The position numbers and the translations under genes are program-made. A DNA stretch of 64,000 nt from Oscillospiraceae bacterium (GTDB lineage: Bacteria > Bacillota > Clostridia > Oscillospirales > Oscillospiraceae), in assembly GCA_009780435.1 (NCBI GenBank), contig WRAB01000014.1, forward strand, positions 1 to 64,000. Direction: 5' to 3'. Under the pieces are notes generated by a model. That model saw only the letters and a program-made list of their open reading frames with translations. It ran no database searches and was not told the origin of the DNA. Shown here in pieces: positions 1 through 8,123 of this stretch; within the stretch, counting starts at the first letter, position 1, and each line of letters opens with the position of its first letter.

Positions 1-95
1 AGCAAACGAGAAAATTTGTATATTTTAGCTGATTAAGTTTTATAAAACACTTGCACATATAGTTTAGATGTGGTAAAGTTTTCAACAGAAAAGCA

Positions 96-130
96 ACTAT
101 CAAAACCTACACCTTTTGATAGTCTCTTTT
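96..130 (+). terminator. candidate terminator of an upstream gene
   Basis: The arms ACTATCAAAA (96-105) and TTTTGATAGT (114-123) pair perfectly around an 8-nt loop and are followed by CTCTTTT. It may end a plus-strand gene lying left of the window. The rest of 1-232 shows no credible gene. Confidence 0.5.
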
Positions 131-232
131 CCCCGTCAATACAGCACTTCCGTACCCCCACTGGTTCACCAATTCGACGAAATCAGCAGGGGGCTTTTTG
201 ATAGGCGCGCCCAAATTGCCTCACGGCAAAAC

Positions 233-264
233 AAAAACGCCGGCTACTACAGTCGGCGTTTTTT
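233..264 (-). terminator. terminator of the aminotransferase gene
   Basis: A stem of AAAAACGCCGGCT with AGTCGGCGTTTTTT (one G-U pair, 5-nt loop) lies about 35 bp past the aminotransferase stop. On the minus strand it is followed by TTTTTGTTTT. Confidence 0.75.
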
Positions 265-297
265 GATCAAATTTTACAGGCCACGGGCCGTGTCTTG

Positions 298-1512
298 CTA
301 GGACTGCCGGTACCCCGCGAGGAAATCCCGCAGGCGATCCATAACTTGTACCAGCTCCTCCATACACGGCAGATAGACCATCCGGAAATGGTCCGGGCGC
401 TTCCAGTTGTAGCCCCGCCCGTGGGTGAGCAGGACGTGTTTTTCCCGGAGGAAATCCAGCACAAACATCTCATCGTCGGTGATTCCGTACATGTCCGTGT
501 CGATCTTCGGGAACATGTACAGTCCCGCACGGGGCTTGACGACGCTGATTCCCGGAATCGTCTCCAGGGCGTTGTAGGCGTATTCCCGCTGCTCATAGAG
601 CCGTCCGCCGGGGACGCAGTTTGCCCGGACACTGGCATTGTCCGCCAGGGCGGCGGGGACCACCGACTGGCCCGTCACGTTGGAGCAGAGGCGCAGGGAA
701 GCAAGGGTGTTGATCCCTTCGATATATCCTCCCGCGCCGGATTTATCGCCGCAGAGCGCCATCCACCCGGTCCGGTATCCGCAGATCTGGTGGGATTTGG
801 ACAGGCCGTTGAAATGTACCGTGAACAGATCCGGTGCCAGAGACGCCAGAGGGATATGCTCTGCGTCGTCCAGTAACAGTCGGTCATAGATCTCATCAGA
901 AAACAGCACCAACTCGTGCATCCGCGCCAGCTCCACTATGGATTGCAGCAGTTCTCTCGGATACACCGCCCCCGTGGGATTGTTGGGGTTGATAATCACA
1001 ATGGCCCGGGTGCGGGGGGTGATTTTCCGCTTCATATCTTCTATGTCGGGATACCAGTCCGACTGCTCGTCGCACATGTAATGCACGGCCTTGCCCCCCG
1101 CCAGGAGGGTAGCCGCCGTCCATAAGGGATAGTCCGGTGTGGGAACCAGCACTTCATCACCGGTATTGAGCAGGGCCTGGAGGGAGAGTTTAATCATCTC
1201 GCTGACGCCGTTGCCCGTATAGATATCATCTACCCCCACGCCGGGGAGTCCGATAGAGTTACAGTAGGCCGCAATCGCCGCTCGGACAATCGGAAGGCCC
1301 TTTGTCTCGGAATAGGGTACGGCCATGTCTGCAAACGCCGTCAGACTATCCAGCACCGAGGGCGGCGCCGGGAATCCGAAGGCGGCGGGGTTACCCGTGT
1401 TGAGCCGAATAATCGAAGCCCCCGTCCGTTCCAGCCGATCCGCCTCATCTGAAATAGGCCCGCGGAGGTCGTAGCGAACGTTTTGGAGCTTTTGCGTCTT
1501 GGTAATTTGCAT
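298..1512 (-). CDS. PLP-dependent aminotransferase, AlaA-like
   Basis: This is a 404-residue fold-type I (class I/II) aminotransferase. Visible motifs are NPNNPTG (about 175-181), DEIYD (206-210) and the PLP lysine K239 in NGLSKSHQICGYRTGW, followed by the usual arginine. The NGLSK...GYRxGW pattern is like E. coli AlaA (glutamate-pyruvate transaminase), so alanine synthesis from pyruvate and glutamate is the best guess; other amino acid substrates are possible. The start chosen is the ATG at 1512, preceded by AAAAGGGGGGC; a longer reading frame to 1572 lacks a ribosome site. It has its own promoter and terminator and is divergent from the thiamine pyrophosphokinase gene. Confidence 0.9.
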   Translation of the reverse strand: MQITKTQKLQNVRYDLRGPISDEADRLERTGASIIRLNTGNPAAFGFPAPPSVLDSLTAFADMAVPYSETKGLPIVRAAIAAYCNSIGLPGVGVDDIYTGNGVSEMIKLSLQALLNTGDEVLVPTPDYPLWTAATLLAGGKAVHYMCDEQSDWYPDIEDMKRKITPRTRAIVIINPNNPTGAVYPRELLQSIVELARMHELVLFSDEIYDRLLLDDAEHIPLASLAPDLFTVHFNGLSKSHQICGYRTGWMALCGDKSGAGGYIEGINTLASLRLCSNVTGQSVVPAALADNASVRANCVPGGRLYEQREYAYNALETIPGISVVKPRAGLYMFPKIDTDMYGITDDEMFVLDFLREKHVLLTHGRGYNWKRPDHFRMVYLPCMEELVQVMDRLRDFLAGYRQS

Positions 1513-1543
1513 AGATGTGCCCCCCTTTTCGCAACTTTTGCAT

Positions 1544-1572
1544 AGTTTAGCACACCAAAAGGCCGGCTGCAA
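1544..1572 (-). promoter_or_regulatory. promoter of aminotransferase gene
   Basis: On the minus strand TTGCAG (1572-1567), a 17-bp spacer and TAAACT (1549-1544) fit a sigma-A promoter about 30 bp before the start codon. Confidence 0.55.
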
Positions 1573-1583
1573 TATTTTTTTCG

Positions 1584-1611
1584 TTGAATTGCATTTTTTA
1601 TGTGATAAAAT
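1584..1611 (+). promoter_or_regulatory. promoter of thiN
   Basis: TTGAAT (1584-1589), a 16-bp spacer and TAAAAT (1606-1611), about 60 bp before the thiN start. It is back to back with the aminotransferase promoter. No conserved TPP-riboswitch core is seen in the short leader. Confidence 0.55.
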
Positions 1612-1668
1612 AATAGAGCGGGTTGCCCGCGGCGCACCGTGTTTTCCGAAAAGAAAAGGAGTTCTCTC

Positions 1669-2316
1669 ATGAAACCATCCGCCATCTGCTATCTATTCGG
1701 CGCAGGCGACCACTACGGTCCGCCCCCAGAGACGACGCCCTCGGATTTTGTCATCGCCGTAGACGGTGGCCTGACCTACTTGGCCAAATATGGCAAGGTG
1801 CCGGATCTCCTGATAGGGGATATGGATTCTCTGATGATCCCCCCCGTAGAGAATATCCCCACTTGCTCTCTGCCGCAAGAAAAAGCCGACACCGATATGG
1901 TGGCGGCGATCCGTGTGGGCTGGGAGCGGGGCTATGACCGGTTTCACATCTACGGCGGCGCTGGGGGCCGCTTGGATCACACCCTGGCCAATATCCAGTG
2001 CCTCGCCGATCTGGCGATCCGGGGCGGGCGGGGAGATCTCTTTGACCGGGACACGGTCATCACCGCCATCGCAGACGGCGGTGAGATCGCCTTTTCAGAA
2101 GACGCAGAGGGAACCGTCTCCGTCTTTGCCCACTCGGACACCGCTGGCGGGGTATATGAGCAGGGCCTCAAATACCCGCTGGAGAATGCCGCGCTGACCA
2201 ACACATATCCCATGGGCATCAGCAACGAATTTATGGGCGCACCGAGCCGGATATCCGTAGCGCGGGGCGTGCTGATTGTGGTGTATCCGAACTCTGCGGC
2301 TACTGACAGACGTTAG
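1669..2316 (+). CDS. thiN: thiamine pyrophosphokinase
   Basis: The 215-residue protein transfers pyrophosphate from ATP to thiamine, making the cofactor TPP in the cytosol. Family motifs are present: VDGG (31-34), GDMDS (50-54), EK..DTD (71-76) and GGRLDHTLAN (99-108), which bind Mg-ATP and thiamine in the ThiN/TPK fold. Length is normal (about 210-220). The ATG at 1669 follows AAAAGGAG with good spacing and is preferred over the upstream in-frame ATG at 1639. It is a single gene convergent with the XRE gene at 2376; in many Firmicutes thiN sits near rpe/rsgA, which are not seen here. Confidence 0.93.
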   Translation: MKPSAICYLFGAGDHYGPPPETTPSDFVIAVDGGLTYLAKYGKVPDLLIGDMDSLMIPPVENIPTCSLPQEKADTDMVAAIRVGWERGYDRFHIYGGAGGRLDHTLANIQCLADLAIRGGRGDLFDRDTVITAIADGGEIAFSEDAEGTVSVFAHSDTAGGVYEQGLKYPLENAALTNTYPMGISNEFMGAPSRISVARGVLIVVYPNSAATDRR

Positions 2317-2375
2317 GCTACGTATAATTCTAAGCCAGTATTTTTTATTTTGATCAGCTTGTTTGTCTGAGCAGA

Positions 2376-2597
2376 CTATTTCTTCCGTGGATAAGGCGCT
2401 ATCTCATCCGTACGGTTGATTAGGTAATCTACACTGGTCCCAAACAAGTCGGCGATTTTTCCCCAAATTGATATGGGGATATTTAGCTTGCCGAGTTCAT
2501 AATCGGAATATGTCGATTGACATACATTCAGATATTTTGCCATTTTAGCCTGTGTTAAGTCTTTATCCTCGCGTATATTGCGGATTCTCTCATACAT
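2376..2597 (-). CDS. XRE-family transcriptional regulator (small)
   Basis: This 73-residue protein is almost entirely a Cro/C1-type helix-turn-helix: a LTQAKMAKYLNV helix, then QSTYSDYELGK recognition and the FGTSVDYLINRTDE end typical of Firmicute XRE regulators. No effector domain follows. The ATG at 2597 is preceded by GAGGTGAT, while the open frame to 2738 would overlap the inverted repeat and divergent gene, so the short form is chosen. It is divergent from a 66-codon gene at 2707, with a perfect 9-bp inverted repeat between them, which suggests it represses both. The regulated function is unknown. Confidence 0.85.
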   Translation of the reverse strand: MYERIRNIREDKDLTQAKMAKYLNVCQSTYSDYELGKLNIPISIWGKIADLFGTSVDYLINRTDEIAPYPRKK

Positions 2598-2623
2598 ACT
2601 GATCACCTCGGCTTCAGTATGAC

Positions 2624-2667
2624 TTATCGGAAAATCCCATATTGACTTTTGCCGGATATTCCGATAA
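2624..2667. promoter_or_regulatory. inverted repeat, likely XRE operator
   Basis: TTATCGGAA (2624-2632) and TTCCGATAA (2659-2667) are exact inverted copies with centres 35 bp apart, in the gap between the divergent XRE gene and the small gene. Spacing and position fit an operator of the XRE protein; a role is inferred. Confidence 0.6.
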
Positions 2668-2706
2668 CATGAAAAGGGAAATATCGCATTACAGGAGGTG
2701 CGTTGC

Positions 2707-2907
2707 GTGAAGTCAAAAATCATTGATCTCCGGCCCAAGCGGCCGGATCAGGCGATTTCCAGCATCGCCGTAAAGGTGGCCGATGCCATAGAGTTGTCAC
2801 AAGAGGCAAAAGATCTGGCCGCAAAATCAAGGAAATTGCTCATTGACGTGCAGCAAGACCTGGAGGATCTGTACATTGCAACGACGGACGCAAAAGAGCC
2901 GGAATAA
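2707..2907 (+). CDS. small protein of unknown function, divergent from XRE gene
   Basis: The 66-residue product starts at GTG 2707, seven to eight bases after a strong AGGAGG; the earlier in-frame GTG overlaps that site. It is charged, with no signal peptide or membrane segment. The middle (SIAVKVADAIELSQEAKDL) and the end (RKLLIDVQQDLEDLY) look helical, so a small coiled or DNA/protein-binding helix bundle is possible. I do not recognise the family. It shares an intergenic operator region with the XRE gene and is followed by a strong hairpin, so it is probably a single-gene transcript controlled by that regulator. Confidence 0.6.
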   Translation: MKSKIIDLRPKRPDQAISSIAVKVADAIELSQEAKDLAAKSRKLLIDVQQDLEDLYIATTDAKEPE

Positions 2908-2923
2908 GCGCACATGTAAAAAC

Positions 2924-2952
2924 CCGGTGGGAATGAGAACTATTCCCGCCGG
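2924..2952. terminator. bidirectional terminator
   Basis: CCGGTGGGAAT (2924-2934) pairs with ATTCCCGCCGG (2942-2952) with one G-U pair, between the convergent small gene and the radical SAM gene. T-tracts on both sides are weak. Confidence 0.6.
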
Positions 2953-2967
2953 ATTTCTGTCGTCAGA

Positions 2968-3780
2968 TCATTTCTTCCGAATCAACTCGTGGTAAAAATA
3001 GTTCACCATGTTGAGGTTCTCTGCCTGGGCATAGGCATCCAACTGCTCGCTTAGAGCGATCCAATATCCCTTATCGCCCTGTTCGTATATGGCCTCATAC
3101 AGGGGCATGAGCTGGGGGTATTTGCGGTTGATATAGTCCATAATGATCGGCCGATAGCTACCCCGTAGATTTAGATTTTCCAGCCAATAGGCATTGCAAT
3201 AATCTCTCGTCGCCTCCACAATTTTTTCCACCGACGTAATGCCGGGAAAGATGGGCGAGAGGAAGGTCACCGTATGAATCCCGTTTTCGTGGAGGAGTTT
3301 CATGGCCTTGATCCGCTCTTTGACGCCGGCGGCCTGATCCATGTCCCGGCGGAAATTTTCATCCACGGTGTTGATGGAGAAGGCCACTGTCAAGTGTTTG
3401 ATCTGTTTTAGAATCTCCAAATCCCGCACAATCAGATTGGACTTCGTGGCGAGGGTGATCTCCGCCTCGGTGCCCATAAACTGTTCCAATATCTCCCGTG
3501 TTTTTTGATATTCCGCCTCGTAGGGGTTATAGCAATCCGTCACCGAGCCGAAAAAGAGCGTTTTGCCGTCGTATTGGGACGGATTTTTAATCGGGGGAAA
3601 CGCTTTGATGTCTATAAACTCCCCCCAGGGCTCCTCGTGGCCGGTAAAGCGTTTCATGAAGCAGGCATAGCAATACACGCACTTGTGGGGACAGCCCACA
3701 TATGGATTGACGGCGTAATCTGAAGCGGGCAGTTTTGATTTTGTAATGACCGTTTTTACAGGTTTGTGTTGAATGTTCAT
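2968..3780 (-). CDS. SPL-family radical SAM protein
   Basis: The 270-residue protein has the radical SAM cluster CPHKCVYC (Cys30, Cys34, Cys37) in a NPYVGCPHKCVYCYA context, typical of the spore photoproduct lyase-like/Rv2578c group rather than of true SplB, which is longer. Segments such as FGSVTDCYNPYE and ATKSNLIVRD match that group. It should bind a 4Fe-4S cluster and SAM and act by a radical mechanism; the substrate is unknown. Its ATG overlaps the stop of the upstream F420-ligase-like gene (TAATG), so the two are translationally coupled. A dedicated photoproduct lyase role is possible but unproven. Confidence 0.8.
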   Translation of the reverse strand: MNIQHKPVKTVITKSKLPASDYAVNPYVGCPHKCVYCYACFMKRFTGHEEPWGEFIDIKAFPPIKNPSQYDGKTLFFGSVTDCYNPYEAEYQKTREILEQFMGTEAEITLATKSNLIVRDLEILKQIKHLTVAFSINTVDENFRRDMDQAAGVKERIKAMKLLHENGIHTVTFLSPIFPGITSVEKIVEATRDYCNAYWLENLNLRGSYRPIIMDYINRKYPQLMPLYEAIYEQGDKGYWIALSEQLDAYAQAENLNMVNYFYHELIRKK

Positions 3781-4958
3781 TACTTGCTCGCGTAGTTGTC
3801 AAAATAGCCTTTGATCAACACGACAGGCGTACCCTTGTCGCCGCTGCCGCTTACCAGGTCGCATAGACTGCCCACCAGATCGGATAGGCGGCGGGGGGTA
3901 GTGCCGCCGGTCTCGTCTTTGCCCATGAGATTGAGCGCCTTGTTCTCAATCCGCTGGACGATGGCCGCCCGGGCTTCTTCCCCGCGCTTATCTGCGATTT
4001 CGTTGTCCGCCAGATATTTGAGTTTCAGCTCATTGGGCAAGCCCAAAAGGCCAGCCGTAAAGGCGGGAGATACCACGGGGTCCGCCAATTCCCATATTTT
4101 TCCTACAGGGTCTTTGAAGGCCCCGTCGCCGTAGACGAGAACCTCCACAGTGGCGCCGGTCTTTTCCAAGATCAGCCGCTGTACATCCGATACAAAGGCC
4201 TCGCAGGAGTGGGGGAACAGCTTGATCCGACCCTCGTCCGCCTTGTTGGAGCCTAAGAGGCCGTACTGTTCGTTATATCCGCTGCCGGCCACGCTCTTGT
4301 TGAGGAGATCGGCTAAGTCAATCGCCTTCTCTGCGCCGCCGGTGAGCAGACTGCGCTTCGTCTGAGCGCGGGTGTGGACATCTGCGGCGATGACCTGCTT
4401 TGTATATTTTAAAATTTCACACGGATCATTCGCCAGAATGATTGTAGCGTTGTTCCCGACTTGGCGGTAGAGTTCCAGATAATCAATAGCGGTGAACTCG
4501 TGTTTCAAATCGGGAAACCGGGCGCGAAACGCCGCCTCGGTGAATACGTCCGTATAGGGGTTGATCCCGGCGCTGTACAACAGCTCCGGGCTGATGATGT
4601 GGTTGCCAACCTCGTCGGCGGGATAGCTGAGTTGGATATACAGTTGATCCACCCCGGCGGCGATGCCTCTTAATAACACGGAAAACCGGTTGCGACTCAA
4701 GATGGGGAACACCAGCCCAACCGGACCGGATGGAAACTTTGACCGGACATCCGCCGCGATCTGTTCTGTGGTCGCATAGTTCCCCTGGGCCCGGGCCACC
4801 ACCGCCTCGGTCACGCCGATGATGTCCTTATCACGGATTTCTGCACCGGCCTCTGTGCAATAGCCCAAGATCGAGCTTGAGACAATTTCTGGAAGATTAT
4901 CTCCTTGACTGATAATCGGTGTCCTGATCCCAATCGCCTGGGTTCCAACTGTTCTCAT
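3780..4958 (-). CDS. coenzyme F420-0:L-glutamate ligase-like protein
   Basis: The 392-residue protein resembles the F420 ligase (CofE/FbiB N-domain) family members common in Clostridia, with the start IGIRTPIISQGDNL, the GVTEAVVARAQGNYA block and the late LVYGDGAFKDP motif. True CofE is about 250 residues and adds glutamate to F420-0 using GTP. This longer form occurs in bacteria not known to make F420, so an amide-ligase activity on another acid is more likely. Start is ATG 4958 behind CAGGAGG. It overlaps the SPL-type radical SAM gene by two bases, and a good promoter lies about 65-90 bp upstream. Confidence 0.72.
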   Translation of the reverse strand: MRTVGTQAIGIRTPIISQGDNLPEIVSSSILGYCTEAGAEIRDKDIIGVTEAVVARAQGNYATTEQIAADVRSKFPSGPVGLVFPILSRNRFSVLLRGIAAGVDQLYIQLSYPADEVGNHIISPELLYSAGINPYTDVFTEAAFRARFPDLKHEFTAIDYLELYRQVGNNATIILANDPCEILKYTKQVIAADVHTRAQTKRSLLTGGAEKAIDLADLLNKSVAGSGYNEQYGLLGSNKADEGRIKLFPHSCEAFVSDVQRLILEKTGATVEVLVYGDGAFKDPVGKIWELADPVVSPAFTAGLLGLPNELKLKYLADNEIADKRGEEARAAIVQRIENKALNLMGKDETGGTTPRRLSDLVGSLCDLVSGSGDKGTPVVLIKGYFDNYASK

Positions 4959-5021
4959 GGGTGGTCCCTCCTGAAAAAGCTTACGGCAAAAAGGGCTTCG
5001 CCCGACTGCCCATACACCTGA

Positions 5022-5050
5022 AGTATACCATATTTCAGGCCCACAAGCAA
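5022..5050 (-). promoter_or_regulatory. promoter of the ligase-like/radical SAM operon
   Basis: Minus strand: TTGCTT (5050-5045), 17-bp spacer, TATACT (5027-5022). The rest of the 450-bp gap up to 5408 contains only this promoter, AT-rich sequence and the sugar-operon control region. Confidence 0.65.
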
Positions 5051-5322
5051 ACTTAGGGCTTTTATGATAGAATCCACTTGTCAAAGGTGCTACAGGGCAG
5101 TGGCACCGATGAGCAATGTTGTATAGATTGCTTCCGGGATGTTCGGACAACTTGCTTGCGTCTGTGCGAACAACTTTGAGCGATTATACATTGTATTTTA
5201 ATAAAAAAATTGCACCCTCTGCTGCCGCAAGCTACGGGAAGTCACAGGGGATTTGGGCATTTTGTCGAAATTATAGCGAGAAATTTTAGTGAAATTGCCG
5301 TGGAGCATTTTCTCATTTTCTA

Positions 5323-5351
5323 TTGCATATTTCTCGAAAATATTGTACGCT
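5323..5351 (+). promoter_or_regulatory. weak candidate promoter of sugar operon
   Basis: TTGCAT (5323-5328), 17 bp, TACGCT (5346-5351). The -10 matches the consensus at only three of six positions. The AraR-type palindrome starts seven bases later, over the expected transcription start. Confidence 0.4.
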
Positions 5352-5357
5352 GTCCTC

Positions 5358-5375
5358 AAGTTGTACTTACAACTT
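5358..5375. promoter_or_regulatory. AraR-type operator
   Basis: AAGTTGTACTTACAACTT is a perfect palindrome apart from the two central bases. It closely follows the Bacillus AraR operator ATTTGTACGTACAAAT. It lies 33 bp before the binding-protein gene, and an AraR-like regulator closes the operon at 11824, so it is probably that protein's binding site. Confidence 0.8.
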
Positions 5376-5408
5376 AGAAAACAAGATTTTGAGAGGAGTC
5401 ATATTTAG

Positions 5409-6491
5409 ATGAAAAAGGTTTTAGCTTTGATCCTGGCACTGGTTCTGGTTCTCGGTTTAGCGGCTTGCGGCGCCGGCGGCGGCGGAGACGACGATTACGT
5501 CGGCTTTGTCGGAATCGCCATGCCTACCCAATCCTCCCCGCGCTGGGTAGGCGACGGAAACAGCTTGGTAGAACAACTGGAAGCACTGGGCTACAGAACA
5601 ATCCTCCAGTTCGGTGAAGACGTAGTTGCCGACCAAATCGCCCAGATTGAAGGCATGATCGCCCAAGGGGTAGACTACCTGGTCATCGGCGCCATTGACG
5701 GTTCCGCCTTAAGCGGCGTTCTGGCCCAGGCGGACGCCGAAGACATCACTGTCATCGCCTATGACCGTCTGATCATGGACACCCCCCACGTGAGCTACTA
5801 CACGACCTTTGACAACTTTGCCGTAGGCGTCATGCAGGCCAACTCCCTGCTCCTAGGCCTAGGTATCAATGACGGCGCAACTGGCCCCTTTAACATTGAG
5901 TTGTTTGGCGGTTCCCCCGACGACAACAACGCCTTCTTCTTCTACGACGGCGCAATGACCGTGCTCCAGCCTCTCATCGACGACGGCACCCTGGTCGTCA
6001 GAAGTGGCCAGATCGGCATGGACGTGGTCGGCACATTGGGCTGGGCCGCAGAGAGAGCCCAGAGCCGCATGGAAGACCTGTTGACCGCACACTACGCAGA
6101 TGCCCGTGTAGACGCTGTCCTCTCCCCCTATGACGGGTTGAGCATCGGCATTATCTCCGCTCTGCGGGGCGCCGGATACGGCTCGGCACAGCCTTGGCCC
6201 ATCGTATCCGGTCAGGATGCGACCATCGCCGGAGTACAGTCCATCATCAACGGCGAGCAATTTGCAACCGTACTCAAGGACACGAGAGACCTGGCGGCGG
6301 CCACCGTGCGAATCATTGAAGCCATCCGCAACGGGAACCCTGTCCCGGTGAACAACACGGATACATACGACAACAACGTCTTTATCGTACCGTCTTATCT
6401 GCTATACATCGTCCACGTAGATCAGAGCAACTGGTATGAGGAAGTGGTGGGCTCCGGCTTCCACTCTGCAGACGAATTTACCTTCGACTAA
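5409..6491 (+). CDS. chvE: ChvE-like monosaccharide-binding lipoprotein
   Basis: This 360-residue extracellular solute-binding protein has a lipoprotein signal (LGLAAC, lipid-bearing Cys20) and a glycine/aspartate linker. The mature part is strongly like ChvE of Agrobacterium: AYDRL, VSYYTTFDNFAVGV, the FGGSPDDNNAFFFYDGAM block, DAVLSPYDGLSIGII and VSGQDA. ChvE proteins bind aldoses such as galactose, arabinose, xylose and glucose. Start ATG 5409 follows GAGAGGAG. It is the first gene of the ABC sugar operon, under the AraR-type palindrome, and is separated from the ATPase gene by a strong hairpin. Galactokinase in the same operon favours galactose, the operator favours arabinose; both may be carried. 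Confidence 0.92.
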   Translation: MKKVLALILALVLVLGLAACGAGGGGDDDYVGFVGIAMPTQSSPRWVGDGNSLVEQLEALGYRTILQFGEDVVADQIAQIEGMIAQGVDYLVIGAIDGSALSGVLAQADAEDITVIAYDRLIMDTPHVSYYTTFDNFAVGVMQANSLLLGLGINDGATGPFNIELFGGSPDDNNAFFFYDGAMTVLQPLIDDGTLVVRSGQIGMDVVGTLGWAAERAQSRMEDLLTAHYADARVDAVLSPYDGLSIGIISALRGAGYGSAQPWPIVSGQDATIAGVQSIINGEQFATVLKDTRDLAAATVRIIEAIRNGNPVPVNNTDTYDNNVFIVPSYLLYIVHVDQSNWYEEVVGSGFHSADEFTFD

Positions 6492-6521
6492 GTTTGACTG
6501 AACTGATTAGCAAAAAGAGAT

Positions 6522-6566
6522 GCCCAGCTGTAGCGGGGAGCGCACGTTCCCCCGCTGCGGTTGGGC
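6522..6566 (+). other. intercistronic stem-loop between chvE and mmsA
   Basis: GCCCAGCTGTAGCGGGG (6522-6538) pairs with CCCCGCTGCGGTTGGGC (6550-6566) through Watson-Crick and G-U pairs. No T-tract follows, so it is more likely a mRNA-stabilising or partial termination structure that raises binding-protein levels over transporter levels. Confidence 0.65.
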
Positions 6567-6595
6567 GGATTCTGATTTAAAAGGATGTGGCGCTG

Positions 6596-8110
6596 TTGGA
6601 TGCTCTGCTGGAAATGAAATCAATCACAAAACGATTTGATAGCGTATTGGCCCTGGACGACGTCAGTATGACCGCAACGGAAGGTGAAATCCACGCCATC
6701 GTCGGGGAAAACGGCGCAGGAAAATCCACGCTGATGAAAATATTAAGCGGCGTGTACGCCTATGGCGACTATGAAGGGGATATCTTTTACAAAGGAGAAC
6801 AATGCCGCTTTAAGAACATCAGAGAGAGCGAAAAGCAGGGCATTGTCATCATCCACCAGGAGTTGGCCCTGATCCCCTACCTCTCCATTTCCGAAAACAT
6901 TTTCTTAGGAAACGAACAGGCCAAAAAAGGCGTGATTAACTGGCACGTTACCCATCAAAAGACGAAAGAGCTTTTAGACAAAGTAGGGCTTCGGGAAGAT
7001 CCCCACGCCCTGGTCTCTAGCATTGGCGTGGGCAAGCAGCAGCTTGTAGAAATCGCCAAAGCCCTGTCGAAACGGGTAGAAGTGCTGGTGTTGGACGAAC
7101 CCACTGCGGCCTTAAATGATATAGAGAGCGAAAATCTGCTCAATCTGCTGTTGGAGCTGAAAAAAGAGGGGATCACCTGTATTTTGATCTCCCATAAACT
7201 CAACGAAGTGCTGAAGATATCCGATCAGATCACCATATTGAGAGACGGGAAGACTGTCGAAACCTTCCCCAACGAGGATGTGGACGAAAACCGCATCATC
7301 CGGGGCATGGTGGGCAGAGATATCTTAGACCGCTTCCCGGCCCGAGATGTGACGCCGGGTGACGTGATGCTTGAAGTACAGGATTGGAACGTATTCCATC
7401 CGGAGATCGCCGATAGAAAGATCATTGACAATATTAGCATCCACGCCAGACGGGGCGAGGTCGTCGGTATTGCAGGGTTAGTGGGGGCCGGGCGGACGGA
7501 GTTCGCCATGAGCCTCTTCGGCGGTGCCTACGGCACCAAAATATCGGGGACGATTATCAAAGACGGCGAGACCCTCTCCCTGAAGTCCATCTCCCAGGCC
7601 ATCGACAAGGGGATCGCCTATTTGACCGAGGACAGAAAACAATACGGCCTTATCTTAGACGAAACCATATGCCGGAACATCTCCCTGGCGACCCTGAAAT
7701 CCGTCTGCCAGAACCTGACGGTGGACGAGTTCAAGGAAAAACGTGTGGCGGAGGATTTCCGGGGCAAAGTGGACATCCGGGCCAAGGACGTATTGCAACA
7801 CGCAAAGAACTTGTCCGGGGGCAATCAGCAAAAAGTTGTACTCAGCAAGTGGCTGTTTGCGGATCCCGATGTGCTGATTTTGGACGAGCCCACCCGGGGC
7901 ATAGACGTGGGGGCAAAATATGAGATCTACCAGATCATCAACGAGTTGGCAAGGCAGGGTAAATGTGTGATTGTCATCTCTTCGGAGCTCCCGGAAGTCA
8001 TCGGGTTAAGCGACCGGGTATACATTATGAACGAGGGCAGAATTGTCGGCGAGTTATCAAAAGAAGAGGCGACCCAGGAAGCGATTATGGAACGCATCAT
8101 GGAACACTAG
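6596..8110 (+). CDS. mmsA: monosaccharide ABC transporter ATP-binding protein, MmsA/GguA type
   Basis: The 504-residue protein has two ABC ATPase domains, as in MglA, XylG and GguA. The first has Walker [10 protein letters not shown] (about 37-45) and a degenerate signature SIGVGKQQ before [10 protein letters not shown]; the second has a weak Walker A (GLVGAGRTE) but an intact LSGGNQQK signature and [11 protein letters not shown]. It powers sugar import at the inner face of the membrane. Start is uncertain: TTG 6596 lies ten bases after AAAGGA and gives the usual N-terminus ([11 protein letters not shown]); GTG 6587 is an alternative but sits on top of that site. It is followed 13 bp later by the first permease. 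Confidence 0.9.
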   Translation: MDALLEMKSITKRFDSVLALDDVSMTATEGEIHAIVGENGAGKSTLMKILSGVYAYGDYEGDIFYKGEQCRFKNIRESEKQGIVIIHQELALIPYLSISENIFLGNEQAKKGVINWHVTHQKTKELLDKVGLREDPHALVSSIGVGKQQLVEIAKALSKRVEVLVLDEPTAALNDIESENLLNLLLELKKEGITCILISHKLNEVLKISDQITILRDGKTVETFPNEDVDENRIIRGMVGRDILDRFPARDVTPGDVMLEVQDWNVFHPEIADRKIIDNISIHARRGEVVGIAGLVGAGRTEFAMSLFGGAYGTKISGTIIKDGETLSLKSISQAIDKGIAYLTEDRKQYGLILDETICRNISLATLKSVCQNLTVDEFKEKRVAEDFRGKVDIRAKDVLQHAKNLSGGNQQKVVLSKWLFADPDVLILDEPTRGIDVGAKYEIYQIINELARQGKCVIVISSELPEVIGLSDRVYIMNEGRIVGELSKEEATQEAIMERIMEH

Positions 8111-8123
8111 GGGGCGAGTGAAT

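Noticed and set aside
116-301. 61-codon plus-strand frame at the left end
   Set aside because: No ribosome site, crosses the terminator hairpin and runs into the aminotransferase stop; not credible.
1612-1668. TPP riboswitch upstream of thiN
   Set aside because: The leader is only about 55 nt and lacks the conserved CUGAGA and ACCUGA cores.
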